Assembly (NCBI GenBank): GCA_964385405.1
Contig: CAYLOT010000005.1
Coordinates: forward strand, 1-64,000
Reading direction: 5' to 3'
DNA length: 64,000 nucleotides
Origin: CAIZGX01 sp964385405
GTDB lineage: Bacteria > Bacteroidota > Bacteroidia > Flavobacteriales_D > Sanyastnellaceae
Shown: in pieces, positions 1 through 9,939 of the stretch
Position numbering within the stretch: the first letter of the stretch is position 1
Layout of the letters: every line of letters begins with the position of its first letter
Notes under the pieces: model-generated
Told to the model about the DNA's origin: nothing
Databases searched by the model: none
The model's input: the letters and a program-made list of their open reading frames with translations, nothing else
Made by a program: the position numbers and the translations under genes

Positions 1-2057
1 TTACCAACGGTAACGGTTGTAGCTCATCTGTAACAACAACAGTAACGGTTAATCCGATACCAGATGTTATAATAACTGCGAATGGCCAAACGGTAATTTG
101 TCCAAGTGGATCTGTTACCTTATCTGCACCGGCAGGAATGAGCTACGTGTGGTATCCTAACGGAGAGTTGACGCAAAGTATTAATGTCACTCAGGCGGGT
201 CAATATTACGTGATTGCTACAAACAGCAATGGTTGTTCAAACACATCAAATACTATTGAAATATTTGTAGAGGATAATATAGCACCGCAATTCATAAGCG
301 TGCCTTCGGCTATCTCAGCTAACGTGGATGTTAACTGTTCAGCTGTTGTTAATCTAGTAGCTCCAATAGCAACTGACAACTGTAGTTCAGTAGTAAACGT
401 CACTAGTGATGCTCCAACACAATTTAGTGTAGGGGTGACTTTGGTGACTTGGACAGCAACAGATGCTAGTGGTAATGTAGCAACAATCACCCAATTGGTA
501 ACTGTTGTGGATAATGCAATTCCAACGATTATCACACCAGCCGATGTCGTTGTGAACACTTCTGGCTCATGCGGAGCTGCAGTAAATTTGGTGGCGCCAA
601 TTAGCGCAGATAACTGTGGTGTTGCTTCTATTACGAATGACGCACCAGCTATCTTCCCAGTAGGTAATACACTTGTTACTTGGATTGTAAGCGATAATTC
701 AGGTAATGTCGCAACAATTGGACAATTGGTAACAGTTGTAGATAATGAAGCGCCTTCAGTTTTAGTTCCAAACGATATTACAGTTACAATTAATTCAGGT
801 TGTGAAATATCTGGATTAGCATTGGGAACACCTACGGTTAATGATAATTGTGGAATATGGTCTGTAACGAACAACGCACCTGTTACGTTCCAAATTGGTA
901 CAACAATCGTTACATGGGTCGTTACAGATATTCATGGAAACATTACTACTCAGACACAAACAGTTACAGTAATTGACGCAACTGCACCAACCTTGGCGGT
1001 TCCAGCAGATATTACAGCTCCAATAAATCTTGGATGTGAATTAGTAGGATTGTTCATTGGAACACCGACAGTTTCTGATAACTGTGGAATTGCTTCTGTA
1101 ACTAATAACGCTCCGTCTAATTTCCCAGTCGGATTAACAGTAGTAACATGGACGGTCACAGATTTAAGTGGAAATACAATTTCGGCAACGCAAAATATAA
1201 ATGTTGTTGACAATGAAAACCCAGTAGCTGTGCTAGCTAGTGCTACAATTGTTCTAAATCAAGTAGGCTCAACCACATTAAGTGTTGCCGATATAGACTT
1301 AGGTTCTTATGACAATTGTGGAATAGCCGGAATTACTCTCAGTCAAACGCAGTTTGATTGTGCTGACATAGGTGCAACAGACATCATTGTTACAATCACA
1401 GACAACAATGGAAATGTTACGATTGAATCTCTAACTATTTATGTTGTTGGATCAGGATTGGACACTGATGGAGACGGTGAGGATAACTCATGTGACTCAG
1501 ATGACGATGGTGATGGAGTCTCAGATGCTGATGAAACCTATACAGCTGATACTGACGGAGATGGTGTTCTAGATTACTTGGATACCGATGATGACAATGA
1601 TGGAATACCTACCTTCATTGAGACTGATGATGACTTTGATAACGATGGAATTCCGAATCATCACGATCTAGATAGCGATGGTGACGGAGACTCTGACCAG
1701 TATGAGTGGAATACAGGAGGATTATTGTCTGACGGGGTAGATTGTGACAATGACGGGTCATATGATTTCTTGGATACCGATAAATGCGGGGCAACAGTTC
1801 CTGAGGCCTTCACACCGAACGGAAATAACATCAATGATGTACTTGTAATTGCAGGGCTTGAGAGATACAACAGCAACTCACTTTCTATCTTCAATAGGTA
1901 TGGTGATGTTGTATTCGAAGCTGACAATTATGACAACTCATGGGATGGAACTTCAATCGATGGAAACCCACTTCCAGATGGTACTTATTACTATGTTCTC
2001 GAGCTAGAAGGCGCTCAAACACAGTATGGATTCATATACATAAATCGTGTTAGATAA
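1..2057 (+). CDS. HYR-repeat surface adhesin, T9SS type B cargo (5' end missing)
   Basis: The reading frame is open from base 3, so the N-terminus and signal peptide lie before the window. The visible part begins with the end of an Ig-like domain. Four HYR-type repeats of about 80 residues follow (about 280-1220), each with the DNC and TDxxGN motifs, then a fifth divergent copy to about 1450. Next is an Asp/Gly-rich thrombospondin type 3-like calcium-binding region (about 1455-1790, repeats such as DTDGDG and DSDDDGDG). A C-terminal domain of about 85 residues (EAFTPNGNNINDV, FNRYGDVVFE) is the CHU_C/gliding-motility type, the known T9SS type B sorting signal. Inferred role: a long secreted, calcium-stiffened cell-surface adhesin. 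It is followed 20 bases later by a PorP/SprF gene, the usual partner. The family assignment is firm; the ligand is unknown. Confidence 0.9.
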   Translation, partial: TNGNGCSSSVTTTVTVNPIPDVIITANGQTVICPSGSVTLSAPAGMSYVWYPNGELTQSINVTQAGQYYVIATNSNGCSNTSNTIEIFVEDNIAPQFISVPSAISANVDVNCSAVVNLVAPIATDNCSSVVNVTSDAPTQFSVGVTLVTWTATDASGNVATITQLVTVVDNAIPTIITPADVVVNTSGSCGAAVNLVAPISADNCGVASITNDAPAIFPVGNTLVTWIVSDNSGNVATIGQLVTVVDNEAPSVLVPNDITVTINSGCEISGLALGTPTVNDNCGIWSVTNNAPVTFQIGTTIVTWVVTDIHGNITTQTQTVTVIDATAPTLAVPADITAPINLGCELVGLFIGTPTVSDNCGIASVTNNAPSNFPVGLTVVTWTVTDLSGNTISATQNINVVDNENPVAVLASATIVLNQVGSTTLSVADIDLGSYDNCGIAGITLSQTQFDCADIGATDIIVTITDNNGNVTIESLTIYVVGSGLDTDGDGEDNSCDSDDDGDGVSDADETYTADTDGDGVLDYLDTDDDNDGIPTFIETDDDFDNDGIPNHHDLDSDGDGDSDQYEWNTGGLLSDGVDCDNDGSYDFLDTDKCGATVPEAFTPNGNNINDVLVIAGLERYNSNSLSIFNRYGDVVFEADNYDNSWDGTSIDGNPLPDGTYYYVLELEGAQTQYGFIYINRVR

Positions 2058-2077
2058 TAATTAATTCAATTAAATTG

Positions 2078-3010
2078 ATGAAAATAATTAAAGCCTCATT
2101 AATTCTATTTACGGTGGTTGCAACGTCTGTTGCAACTGCCCAAATAGATCCAAACTATAGGCAATACAGATTCAATGCTTTGCTATTAAATCCAGCTCAC
2201 GCTGGTGCAAACGCATACTCCGATATCTCTTCGTTAGCGTCAACTCAATGGGTGGGAATGCCAGGAGCGCCAAGAACACTAACAGTCGCAGGAAATTTCT
2301 TGCCTATCCATAATTTTGGAGTTGGTTTTTCTTTGTTGACAGATGAGATAGGACCTATGAAGTCGAATATGGCAGCTGTTAACTTAGCCTATCATTTGAA
2401 GGTTTCGAAAACTGTTAAGTTCAGCGTAGGTTTAAAGGCATCTATTGGCTCATTAAACGTTAGGTTGAGCGGGTTAACTACTACAGACCCGAACGATCCG
2501 GACATGAATAATCTAAGCTCAGGAATTTCTTATAACGCCGGATTTGGAGCTCTTTTGCATGGAAAGAAGTTTTTCCTAGGTTTCTCACAGCCTCGTGTTG
2601 TGAGCCACTCGTTTAATGGAGATTTGACATATTTCGTTGAAACCAAGGGCGGTCTTATTGCATATGGAGGGCTTAATTTGCCTGTTGCTGAGGGATTAAT
2701 GTTTCGCCCAAGCGTGATGTCGAGATTTAAAACCAATGCTCCTGCGACAATCGATGTTAACGGGATCTTCACAATCAACAGTAAACTAGACATCGGGGTT
2801 GTTTATCATTCAAACTCGAATTTCCATTTAAACGACGCCTCAGCAGGAGCGATCTTTGGTATTGAATTCGATAAAAGAATGTACCTAGGATACAGCTATA
2901 CCTATCCTACGAACAAATTGAATATCGCAACTCCGCAGTGTCATGAATTGGTGCTAAGAGTGAAGCTTAAGTCACTTGGAACCTCAAACAATACAAGATT
3001 TTTTAATTAA
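2078..3010 (+). CDS. PorP/SprF family type IX secretion outer-membrane protein
   Basis: A 310-residue outer-membrane beta-barrel protein with a signal peptide (cleavage after VATSVATAQ). The hallmark N-terminal pattern of the family is present: YRQYRFNALLLNPAHAG, followed by repeated amphipathic strands. The ATG at 2078 is preferred over the TTG at 2075, which only adds one residue. In Flavobacterium, SprF is needed for secretion or surface attachment of the adhesin SprB, and PorP/SprF proteins are commonly paired with type B cargo. Here the gene sits directly behind such an adhesin and 27 bases before an OmpA-family gene on the same strand, so the three are probably one operon. Which cargo it serves is inferred from position only. 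Confidence 0.9.
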   Translation: MKIIKASLILFTVVATSVATAQIDPNYRQYRFNALLLNPAHAGANAYSDISSLASTQWVGMPGAPRTLTVAGNFLPIHNFGVGFSLLTDEIGPMKSNMAAVNLAYHLKVSKTVKFSVGLKASIGSLNVRLSGLTTTDPNDPDMNNLSSGISYNAGFGALLHGKKFFLGFSQPRVVSHSFNGDLTYFVETKGGLIAYGGLNLPVAEGLMFRPSVMSRFKTNAPATIDVNGIFTINSKLDIGVVYHSNSNFHLNDASAGAIFGIEFDKRMYLGYSYTYPTNKLNIATPQCHELVLRVKLKSLGTSNNTRFFN

Positions 3011-3037
3011 TCTGTAATTGCAGATGAAATTCAAATT

Positions 3038-4933
3038 ATGAAGAACCTCATTGCTCTCTTATTCGTTTTAGGTTTCAATCTTCCATTGTTAGCTCAGGAG
3101 AATGTTCTATTGAATAAGGTATGCTTTAATACAGAATTTGATGATTTTGGATTTCGTTCAATTAACGGAAAGAATTATGTCGTAAGCGCGAGCCGAGATA
3201 CATTAGACGGTGTTAGAATTTTAGATGAAGAGATTGGGAGACCCTTTTTCGATATTTATACCGTTGAAAAATGTCGATTAATAGAAGCTCAAATAGAATC
3301 GAAAAAGAAGGGAAGAAACTTATTCATGAGCTCTGAGTTCCATGACGGCCCTATTTCAATAGGAAAGAATGGCAACATATTATTTTTCACGTGCAATCAA
3401 AATTTTGATAACTATTCTGGAACATTAGGTATTTATTACGCTATGAAACAAGGTGATTTATGGAGTAAGCCAATTCCCTTACCGATTAATAGTCCTGATT
3501 ATAGTGTTTCACACCCCTACTACTCTGATAAAGAAGATAAACTTTATTTCATATCCGATAAACCAGGTGGTAAAGGTGGTATGGATATTTACACCATTCA
3601 ATATAAGTTTGGAGAGTGGCTACATCTATCGAATGTTGCGGCGGCCAATTCGCCTGGGAATGAAACATTCCCCTTCTTTATAGATAAAAGATTGTATTTT
3701 ACAACAGATAGATATAAGGAATCTGTTGGTTTAGATATTTATTTTCTGGAACAAGATTCTCTTACTGCCAAGCCGATATCATTTAATTCTAAGAAGGACG
3801 ATCTTTCTATATTTTTTGACAAACCAGATCATGGTTATATTTCAAGCCGAAGAGATTCTTTGAGATCAGATGATGATATTTATGAGTTCACTATAGAGAA
3901 ACAAACCATAGTGGAAGAGCTTGATTCAAATATTGTGGCAAAAGTTGATACACCAGAGGATATTCCAGACTACAGCGCCATATATGCCCTTGAAGGCCTA
4001 AGAATAAGACTTAAGAAATTAGAACAAGCATTGAAGAGCGAAAGTTCAAAAGGCCTTTCAATAGACTTTTTGGGTATTATGCAAAAGGCGATTGGTAGTA
4101 TTGAATCAGAGATTCGTAATGCCGAGCCTATGAAGAAGCCCGCTGTTGATCAAGAAATTGCGAGAATCAATTCTGAAATATCAGCTTTGGAAAAGCTTCT
4201 TGAAGACGAGTTGCGGAAGTTGAATGAGAAGACTGACGATCCGATTGTTTCAAATATTGAAAATACAAACGCAGCGAATTTGTTAATTGATTTAGCAAAG
4301 GTTGAAAATGTCTTATTCGAGACAAATAAATGGATTATTCCCGAAGAAAATAAGAAGGAGCTTTCTGCAGTAGCCTCTTTGTTAAAGACAAATTCAAGTT
4401 GGAAAATCAAAGTTTCTGGACACACGGATAATGTTGGAGGTGCAGAGTATAACATGACTCTCTCAAAAAACAGAGCTGAATCTGTGAAAAAATATTTGGT
4501 TTCTCAAGGAATATCTTCTGGTCGGATATCGGTAGAGTATTTTGGGTTAACAAAACCGGTAGCAAGCAATGAAACCGAAGAGGGAAGGTTGAAGAACAGA
4601 AGGGTAGAATTATTTGTTGAATCAAATAGCGAGTCCTACAAGTTATTGAATTGGGAAACTTTAGATGCAGGTGCAGTGCATTACAAAGTTCAGCTGCTCA
4701 CCTCTTCAAAAAAGCTAGAACTTTCTTCCCCGATTTTCAACGGTCTTCCCCGAGTAGAGGAAATAGTTCAAGACAAGACGTATAAATATTTTGCAGGAAA
4801 ATCTGTTTCACTTGATGCAGCGAAGAGTAATCAGAAAATATTAATCAATGCAGGTTTTTCAGGGGCCTTTGTGGTGCCTTTTGAGGGAGACAAGCGTATT
4901 TCTCTTGAAGAAGCGTTGAAAAAACTGAAATAG
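3038..4933 (+). CDS. OmpA-family protein with PD40 repeats and a probable SPOR tail
   Basis: 631 residues with a signal peptide ending near LPLLAQ. Residues about 100-290 contain PD40/WD40-like propeller blades (for example KLYFISDKPGGKGGMDIY and RLYFTTDR). Residues about 315-400 are a charged coiled coil. Residues about 425-530 are an OmpA C-terminal peptidoglycan-binding domain (VSGHTDNVGG, NRAESVKKYL, NRRVELFVE). The last 90 or so residues begin HYKVQLL and end GFSGAFVVPF, which looks like a SPOR domain; that part is my inference. The PD40-OmpA arrangement matches proteins encoded beside PorP/SprF genes that link the T9SS apparatus or its cargo to the cell wall. No terminator is obvious in the 62 bases before the convergent gene; there is only a weak CAATAA/TTATTG hairpin. 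Confidence 0.85.
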   Translation: MKNLIALLFVLGFNLPLLAQENVLLNKVCFNTEFDDFGFRSINGKNYVVSASRDTLDGVRILDEEIGRPFFDIYTVEKCRLIEAQIESKKKGRNLFMSSEFHDGPISIGKNGNILFFTCNQNFDNYSGTLGIYYAMKQGDLWSKPIPLPINSPDYSVSHPYYSDKEDKLYFISDKPGGKGGMDIYTIQYKFGEWLHLSNVAAANSPGNETFPFFIDKRLYFTTDRYKESVGLDIYFLEQDSLTAKPISFNSKKDDLSIFFDKPDHGYISSRRDSLRSDDDIYEFTIEKQTIVEELDSNIVAKVDTPEDIPDYSAIYALEGLRIRLKKLEQALKSESSKGLSIDFLGIMQKAIGSIESEIRNAEPMKKPAVDQEIARINSEISALEKLLEDELRKLNEKTDDPIVSNIENTNAANLLIDLAKVENVLFETNKWIIPEENKKELSAVASLLKTNSSWKIKVSGHTDNVGGAEYNMTLSKNRAESVKKYLVSQGISSGRISVEYFGLTKPVASNETEEGRLKNRRVELFVESNSESYKLLNWETLDAGAVHYKVQLLTSSKKLELSSPIFNGLPRVEEIVQDKTYKYFAGKSVSLDAAKSNQKILINAGFSGAFVVPFEGDKRISLEEALKKLK

Positions 4934-4995
4934 ATTTTCTAAAGTATAAACTGAAGGGTTTTCTTAGACATTTCAAAGTCAATAAAACATTCGTC

Positions 4996-6753
4996 TTATT
5001 GAATGATTACAGCTTTATTAACCCACCCATTTCGGGTTAATATTTTAAGGTGATAAGTGCCTGGTTCCAGTTTAGAAATGTTCAATGATCTTATGTCTTG
5101 TTGATCAATAATTCTTCCCGAGACGTCTATCCAAATAACTAATTCCCACTGTCCGCTAATTGTAAGTTCTTGACCCGACTGAATAGGATTAGGAAAAATT
5201 ATAGTTTCTTCATTTTTGAAAGTGTTTACATTTAGATTACTGTCGTATCCGCAGGATTGCGCAAAATAGTTACCTGTTGAATGATGATAAGTAGCTGGAA
5301 TTGTTCCAGTATTTAATTCATTTGGAACTCCGATAGAGGCATATAGGTCATTAGGAATTGTATTAGGCTGCGAAATGAAGAAATAAGAAGAATCTGTGAG
5401 GTTTTCTGTATTTGTTGGAGAAATATTACCTTTATTGTTGTTTCCATAGAGGAAGTGATTTGCTCCAAGAATCGTATAATTTACTAAGCTGTATGGGAAA
5501 GATAAATTTGGAATTTCGTTTCCAATAATATTTTGACTAGGCGATGTATTATCACTAAAGAAAATTCCGAAAAGGCTTCCTCGATTTCTGAAAAATGTAT
5601 TGAAAGGCCCATTGGAGCCATGCGAGTTATCAATCACAATATTTTGTCCATCGTTTTGTTCAAATAGATTTGCATAGGGGTAGTTGCCGTGCAGCACCAT
5701 ATCGCCCGCTGAATTCGATGGAAAAAAAGTTCCCTCTGTCCAAAATGGATCAATTGAGCGATTATAAGCAAATACATTGCCGTTCGCCCCTGCTTGTACA
5801 ATCATTGAATGACGTAAATGCTCGAATGAATTGCAATAAACTAAACACTCGTTTGTAGTAAAATGGCACATCACCCCGTATGCCCTACCCCCTCCGCCGT
5901 ATTCAAAACCATGATGAAAATACGAGTGGGTCACCGAAACATTTGAGCTGTGTGAAGCTTCGACATGGGCAAATGTAGTTTTATTGGACTCTATTCCATT
6001 TACCCAACAATTAACTGCGTAATCGAAGTGAATTACGCTTGATTGCTCTGGCGCGCAATCATCGATTCTTTCGAATGAAATGCATTCAATTCCAACATTG
6101 AAAATTGGATTTATTTTTTTTATGTGCGGGTTTCGAGAAAGAGGAAAATCCATTCTAAATGACCCTTCTATCTGAATAGTTGAATTGTTTATGGTGGAAA
6201 TTTGAGCAATCTGCCCAATAGAATTTACAGCCCAAGAAGAGGTAATTAAATCCGAGTCATCTTGAATTATCTGCACCCAGTCGCCTGCTTGAAGAATAGA
6301 TGGATTAAAGACGTTAATAGAACTTTCATTTTTAAATAAATCATTTACTATCTTGGTTGTATCGCTAATTGAGGACGAACCGTTTATATTAACGCTATTT
6401 CCTGTACCATTGAGGTCAATAATGAATTTCGTATTGGATGCACCTGATCCACGCAGTATTAAATTTGAACGCATGTAGATTGAAGAGTTAAATAGATACT
6501 CCCCAGGAGGAAAATAAATAATTAATGGCTCTTCGTGATTATTGATTATCGAGCTAAAAGGATTATCGCAGGGCGTAATTCCGTCATTTACAAGTCCCTC
6601 TTCAACAGCATCGAGCATTGTAAATCCAGATGTTGTTGAATCACGAACACCCGCAACAGACCAATCAACGCGACGCTCAAAAGGCAGAACTTGCGCATGT
6701 GGTATAATCGAAATGCTTAGAAATAAAACAGCAGCAATCAAAAAATGTCTCAT
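4996..6753 (-). CDS. Secreted right-handed beta-helix (pectate-lyase-like) protein, T9SS type A cargo
   Basis: 585 residues with an N-terminal signal peptide (cleavage after SIIPHAQ). Residues about 25-120 match the start of pectate-lyase-superfamily beta-helix proteins (GFTMLDAVEEGL, YFPPGEYLF, LRGSGASNTKF). The middle is rich in short Asn/Gly/Ile repeats typical of right-handed beta-helix rungs. The last 70 residues (NEETIIFPNPIQSGQ, LEPGTYHLKIL) form a T9SS type A sorting domain. The protein is therefore likely secreted and probably acts on, or binds, polysaccharide; no catalytic residues can be assigned with confidence. It begins 26 bases after the glmS stop on the same strand and may be read from the glmS transcript. 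Confidence 0.8.
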   Translation of the reverse strand: MRHFLIAAVLFLSISIIPHAQVLPFERRVDWSVAGVRDSTTSGFTMLDAVEEGLVNDGITPCDNPFSSIINNHEEPLIIYFPPGEYLFNSSIYMRSNLILRGSGASNTKFIIDLNGTGNSVNINGSSSISDTTKIVNDLFKNESSINVFNPSILQAGDWVQIIQDDSDLITSSWAVNSIGQIAQISTINNSTIQIEGSFRMDFPLSRNPHIKKINPIFNVGIECISFERIDDCAPEQSSVIHFDYAVNCWVNGIESNKTTFAHVEASHSSNVSVTHSYFHHGFEYGGGGRAYGVMCHFTTNECLVYCNSFEHLRHSMIVQAGANGNVFAYNRSIDPFWTEGTFFPSNSAGDMVLHGNYPYANLFEQNDGQNIVIDNSHGSNGPFNTFFRNRGSLFGIFFSDNTSPSQNIIGNEIPNLSFPYSLVNYTILGANHFLYGNNNKGNISPTNTENLTDSSYFFISQPNTIPNDLYASIGVPNELNTGTIPATYHHSTGNYFAQSCGYDSNLNVNTFKNEETIIFPNPIQSGQELTISGQWELVIWIDVSGRIIDQQDIRSLNISKLEPGTYHLKILTRNGWVNKAVIIQ

Positions 6754-6779
6754 ATATAGAATTATTATACCCGTTGGGA

Positions 6780-8624
6780 CTACTCTACCGTAACACTCTT
6801 CGCCAAATTCCTTGGCTGATCTACATTACAGCCTCGCATGATTGCTACGTGATAAGAGAACAACTGCAAAGGAACAACCGATACAATCGGAACCAGACTA
6901 TCGTCGGTGCGAGGTATTTCAATCACGTGATCGGCCATACCTTTGACGGTTTTATCCCCTTCGGTTACAATAGCAATGATTTGGCCTTTACGCGCCTTTA
7001 CCTCTTGAATGTTGCTTACCACCTTCTCGTAAGATGCACCTTCGGTTGCAATAACGATTACAGGCATGTTTTCATCAATTAAAGCAATAGGACCGTGTTT
7101 CATTTCAGCAGCCGGATAGCCTTCCGCGTGGATATAAGAAATCTCCTTGAGCTTCAAAGCGCCCTCTAGGGCCACTGGAAAGCTGTAACCCCTTCCGAGG
7201 TATAGAGCGTTCGAACAATGCTGGTATTTGGCCGCTATTGACTCTGTAATGGCATTTGTTTTTAGCACTTGTTCTACCTTGAGAGGAAGAGATCCCAATT
7301 CTGCCATGAGGCGCGAAGTTCGCTCGTTTGAAATTACACCACGCTTTTGCGCTAGCGCTAAGGCGATTTGATAAAGAACAACTACCTGAGCAGTGAATGC
7401 TTTAGTTGAAGCAACACCGATTTCTGGTCCAGCATGTGTGTAGGCACCGCAATGTGTGGCGCGAGAAATAGAGCTTCCAACTACATTACACACACCGAAA
7501 ATTAAAGCACCACGCTCTTTCGCCAATTCAATGGCCGCAAGAGTATCTGCTGTTTCCCCTGATTGAGAAATAGCAATTACAATATCGGTAGGGTAGATAA
7601 TAGGATTTCGATATCTAAACTCACTCGCATATTCCACCTCTACAGGAATACGCGCGAAGTCTTCGAATAAATATTCTGCAACTAGACCAGCGTGCCAAGA
7701 GGTTCCGCAAGCCACAATTAAAATTCGCTGAGCTGTTTTCCAACGTTCTTCGTGCTCATCTATTCCGCTCATCTTAATGAGTCCAGTTTTCAAATTCACA
7801 CGTCCGCGAATAGTGTCCTCTATGCTGCGAGGTTGCTCGTGAATTTCCTTCAACATGAAGGAATCGTATCCGCCCTTTTCAATAGCTTCAAGCTTTAACT
7901 CTAACGCTTGAATGTATGGGACTTGACTTTGGTTTTCGATATTTACAATGGTCAGGCCTGTTTTACGATCTACACGAGCCACCTCTTCATCATTCAAATA
8001 AACGACATTCTTGGTGTATTCAATAATAGGCGTAGCGTCGCTCGCAATGTAGAAATCGTCGTTTGAGCCTACCCCAATCACAAGAGGGCTCGATTTTCTT
8101 GCTAAGATTAATTGATCCGGATTTGCTTTATCCATCACAACGATAGCATATGCACCATGCACTTTCGAAAGTGCAAGACGAACGGCCTCAAATAAACTTA
8201 CATTTTCTACGTTACGAACGTCTTCAATTAAGTGAACTAAAACCTCAGTATCTGTATCACTTATAAAGACATGACCGCGATTCATTAACTCTTGTTTAAT
8301 GGAAGCGTAATTCTCAATAATACCATTGTGAATAAGCGCAATTGAACCGTCGCCACTACAATGAGGGTGAGCGTTAATATCATTGGGAACTCCATGTGTT
8401 GCCCAACGCGTATGGCCAATTCCAATGTGCGAAAGTGGTTTAGCAGCACCAACAACATTTTCGAGGTCAATAACCTTGCCCTTACATTTTTTAATAACAA
8501 GTTCCCCGTTTTCAATGTAAGCCATACCAGCACTGTCGTATCCGCGATACTCTAGGCGACTCAAACCTTTTATTACTTTCTCGTAAACAGGTTCGTTACC
8601 TAAATAGCCAACAATTCCACACAT
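6780..8624 (-). CDS. glmS: Glutamine--fructose-6-phosphate aminotransferase (isomerizing)
   Basis: 614 residues, the usual length. It converts fructose-6-phosphate and glutamine to glucosamine-6-phosphate, the first step to UDP-GlcNAc for peptidoglycan and lipid A. It starts MCGIVGYLG, so Cys2 is the catalytic nucleophile of the class II amidotransferase domain. Conserved HTRWATHG and TDTEV motifs follow. Two SIS domains occupy about residues 290-430 (CGTSWHAG, ISQSGETADT) and 460-600. The C-terminus PRNLAKSVTVE is canonical and forms the active-site lid. It is third in a minus-strand run with the glycogen-synthase-like and DUF4270 genes (10 bases from DUF4270), a neighbourhood often kept in Flavobacteriia. 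No ribozyme or riboswitch is visible in front of it. Confidence 0.97.
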   Translation of the reverse strand: MCGIVGYLGNEPVYEKVIKGLSRLEYRGYDSAGMAYIENGELVIKKCKGKVIDLENVVGAAKPLSHIGIGHTRWATHGVPNDINAHPHCSGDGSIALIHNGIIENYASIKQELMNRGHVFISDTDTEVLVHLIEDVRNVENVSLFEAVRLALSKVHGAYAIVVMDKANPDQLILARKSSPLVIGVGSNDDFYIASDATPIIEYTKNVVYLNDEEVARVDRKTGLTIVNIENQSQVPYIQALELKLEAIEKGGYDSFMLKEIHEQPRSIEDTIRGRVNLKTGLIKMSGIDEHEERWKTAQRILIVACGTSWHAGLVAEYLFEDFARIPVEVEYASEFRYRNPIIYPTDIVIAISQSGETADTLAAIELAKERGALIFGVCNVVGSSISRATHCGAYTHAGPEIGVASTKAFTAQVVVLYQIALALAQKRGVISNERTSRLMAELGSLPLKVEQVLKTNAITESIAAKYQHCSNALYLGRGYSFPVALEGALKLKEISYIHAEGYPAAEMKHGPIALIDENMPVIVIATEGASYEKVVSNIQEVKARKGQIIAIVTEGDKTVKGMADHVIEIPRTDDSLVPIVSVVPLQLFSYHVAIMRGCNVDQPRNLAKSVTVE

Positions 8625-8634
8625 AAGAATTTTT

Positions 8635-9936
8635 TTAGTTTGAATATGTAATAATCAAGCGTGTTTTTTCGCTTGAAATATTTGAATAATCAGGACCGTG
8701 AAGAATGGTTCGGTTTACAGACACACCGGCTGCGCCTGAAACAATAAACAAAGGGGCGTTTTCCATCTCTCCGGAAATAACTTTTTGAACGTACTGTGTA
8801 ATATTCAGACGATATCTTTTGTTCACTTCTTCCACACCACCACCAATAGTTCCACTGAACTGATCGGGAAGTGCTACCAACGTTCCTTCACTGTTTTGAT
8901 AGAAAATGAAAATTTGTGATGCTGGGGCATAGCGAGAATCAGGTTCGTATGGAATAATTAATTCTGCTTTATTAACGATTCGCCCTTCACCCATTTGAAG
9001 GTCTAAAAGATGAGGTAAGATTAATTTCGTTTTGGTACCCGCGCCGGCTTGCAAAAACATGAGAGCCTGATTTGCGATAGTGTCCGTGGTAACTAAGTTT
9101 TGAAGTTCAGGCTGGGTAGCATATTGATAAAAATGCTGAAGACGCGAGTATCTTCCGCAATCAGAAGTCACAGGAAATTCATAAAAAGTGGTGTCCGCCA
9201 ATCCGCCATTGTCGAAGCGATAATACACCGTTATTTTACTGTTGATATTGGTAAGATCTAATGCAACAACACCCATTGGATAAGATCCCGCCTCAACTTT
9301 TAGCCCTTTAAAATACGCTTGGAAATTTTCATCAGACTCCAAAGCATTTGGTTCAGAAGGTTGCATAAGCCTAGTCCCTAAAGATGTTTTTAATGGGATG
9401 CGCAATTGGGGGGCAAGCGAATCTTCTGTACCTGACAAATATGTTTTCGGTTTGAATTGAAATGTTTGAAAAGGGTTTGCAAGTAAGTTCTCGTTTAATA
9501 CCGGCGCGTTGTATGAGCTGTTGAAACCCTGGCTTTTGGGCAAGTCATCACTGAGCTCCTTTACTGATAAATAACCTTCTCCTAATGAGCCATAGGAATA
9601 GCCTGTATAGGCAACAGAGAGAATTACAGAGTCAACTTCAAAAGTTTCGGGGAAACTGGGGTTTGCACCAGAAAGTACGAATTGTGTAGCGAAACTCGCG
9701 ATTGTCCTTCCAAAAGTTTCATCGGTATATGAACCCAATAAGCACGCCGAAAGCTCATCAGTAGACAGTGTGTCCTCGCGGACGATATAGCTTAAAATAG
9801 TAGCCGTATCGGTTTGATTGGCGTATAAAACATCTTCTTGCGGAAGAAGTCCATCTGCCTGCAAATCTGTTGGTTTGTCACATGCGCTAAAACCAATCAG
9901 AGAAACTGCGCAAAGCAAGAAGAGGGTTTTCCTCAT
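8635..9936 (-). CDS. DUF4270 family lipoprotein
   Basis: 433 residues with a lipoprotein signal peptide (lipobox FSAC, Cys19). The region YVREDTLSTDELSACLLGSYTDETFG and the motifs that follow are typical of DUF4270, a Bacteroidota family of unknown function. The body is predicted to be beta-rich and extracytoplasmic. The family is often encoded beside glmS and a short glycogen-synthase-like gene, as here: it starts 3 bases after the upstream stop and ends 10 bases before glmS. A link to envelope carbohydrate is only suggested by that context. The family assignment is confident; the function is unknown. Confidence 0.8.
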   Translation of the reverse strand: MRKTLFLLCAVSLIGFSACDKPTDLQADGLLPQEDVLYANQTDTATILSYIVREDTLSTDELSACLLGSYTDETFGRTIASFATQFVLSGANPSFPETFEVDSVILSVAYTGYSYGSLGEGYLSVKELSDDLPKSQGFNSSYNAPVLNENLLANPFQTFQFKPKTYLSGTEDSLAPQLRIPLKTSLGTRLMQPSEPNALESDENFQAYFKGLKVEAGSYPMGVVALDLTNINSKITVYYRFDNGGLADTTFYEFPVTSDCGRYSRLQHFYQYATQPELQNLVTTDTIANQALMFLQAGAGTKTKLILPHLLDLQMGEGRIVNKAELIIPYEPDSRYAPASQIFIFYQNSEGTLVALPDQFSGTIGGGVEEVNKRYRLNITQYVQKVISGEMENAPLFIVSGAAGVSVNRTILHGPDYSNISSEKTRLIITYSN

Positions 9937-9939
9937 GTG

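Noticed and set aside
206..874. Long minus-strand open frame inside the HYR adhesin gene
   Set aside because: It is the shadow of Thr/Val-rich repeat codons; the + strand has a clear domain structure and sorting signal. The same applies to the minus-strand frames at 31407-36190 and 38080-40785.
6754..6779. Possible glmS-type ribozyme or riboswitch near glmS
   Set aside because: The 26 bases are downstream of glmS on its own strand, and the upstream gap is only 10 bases, too short for any such element.
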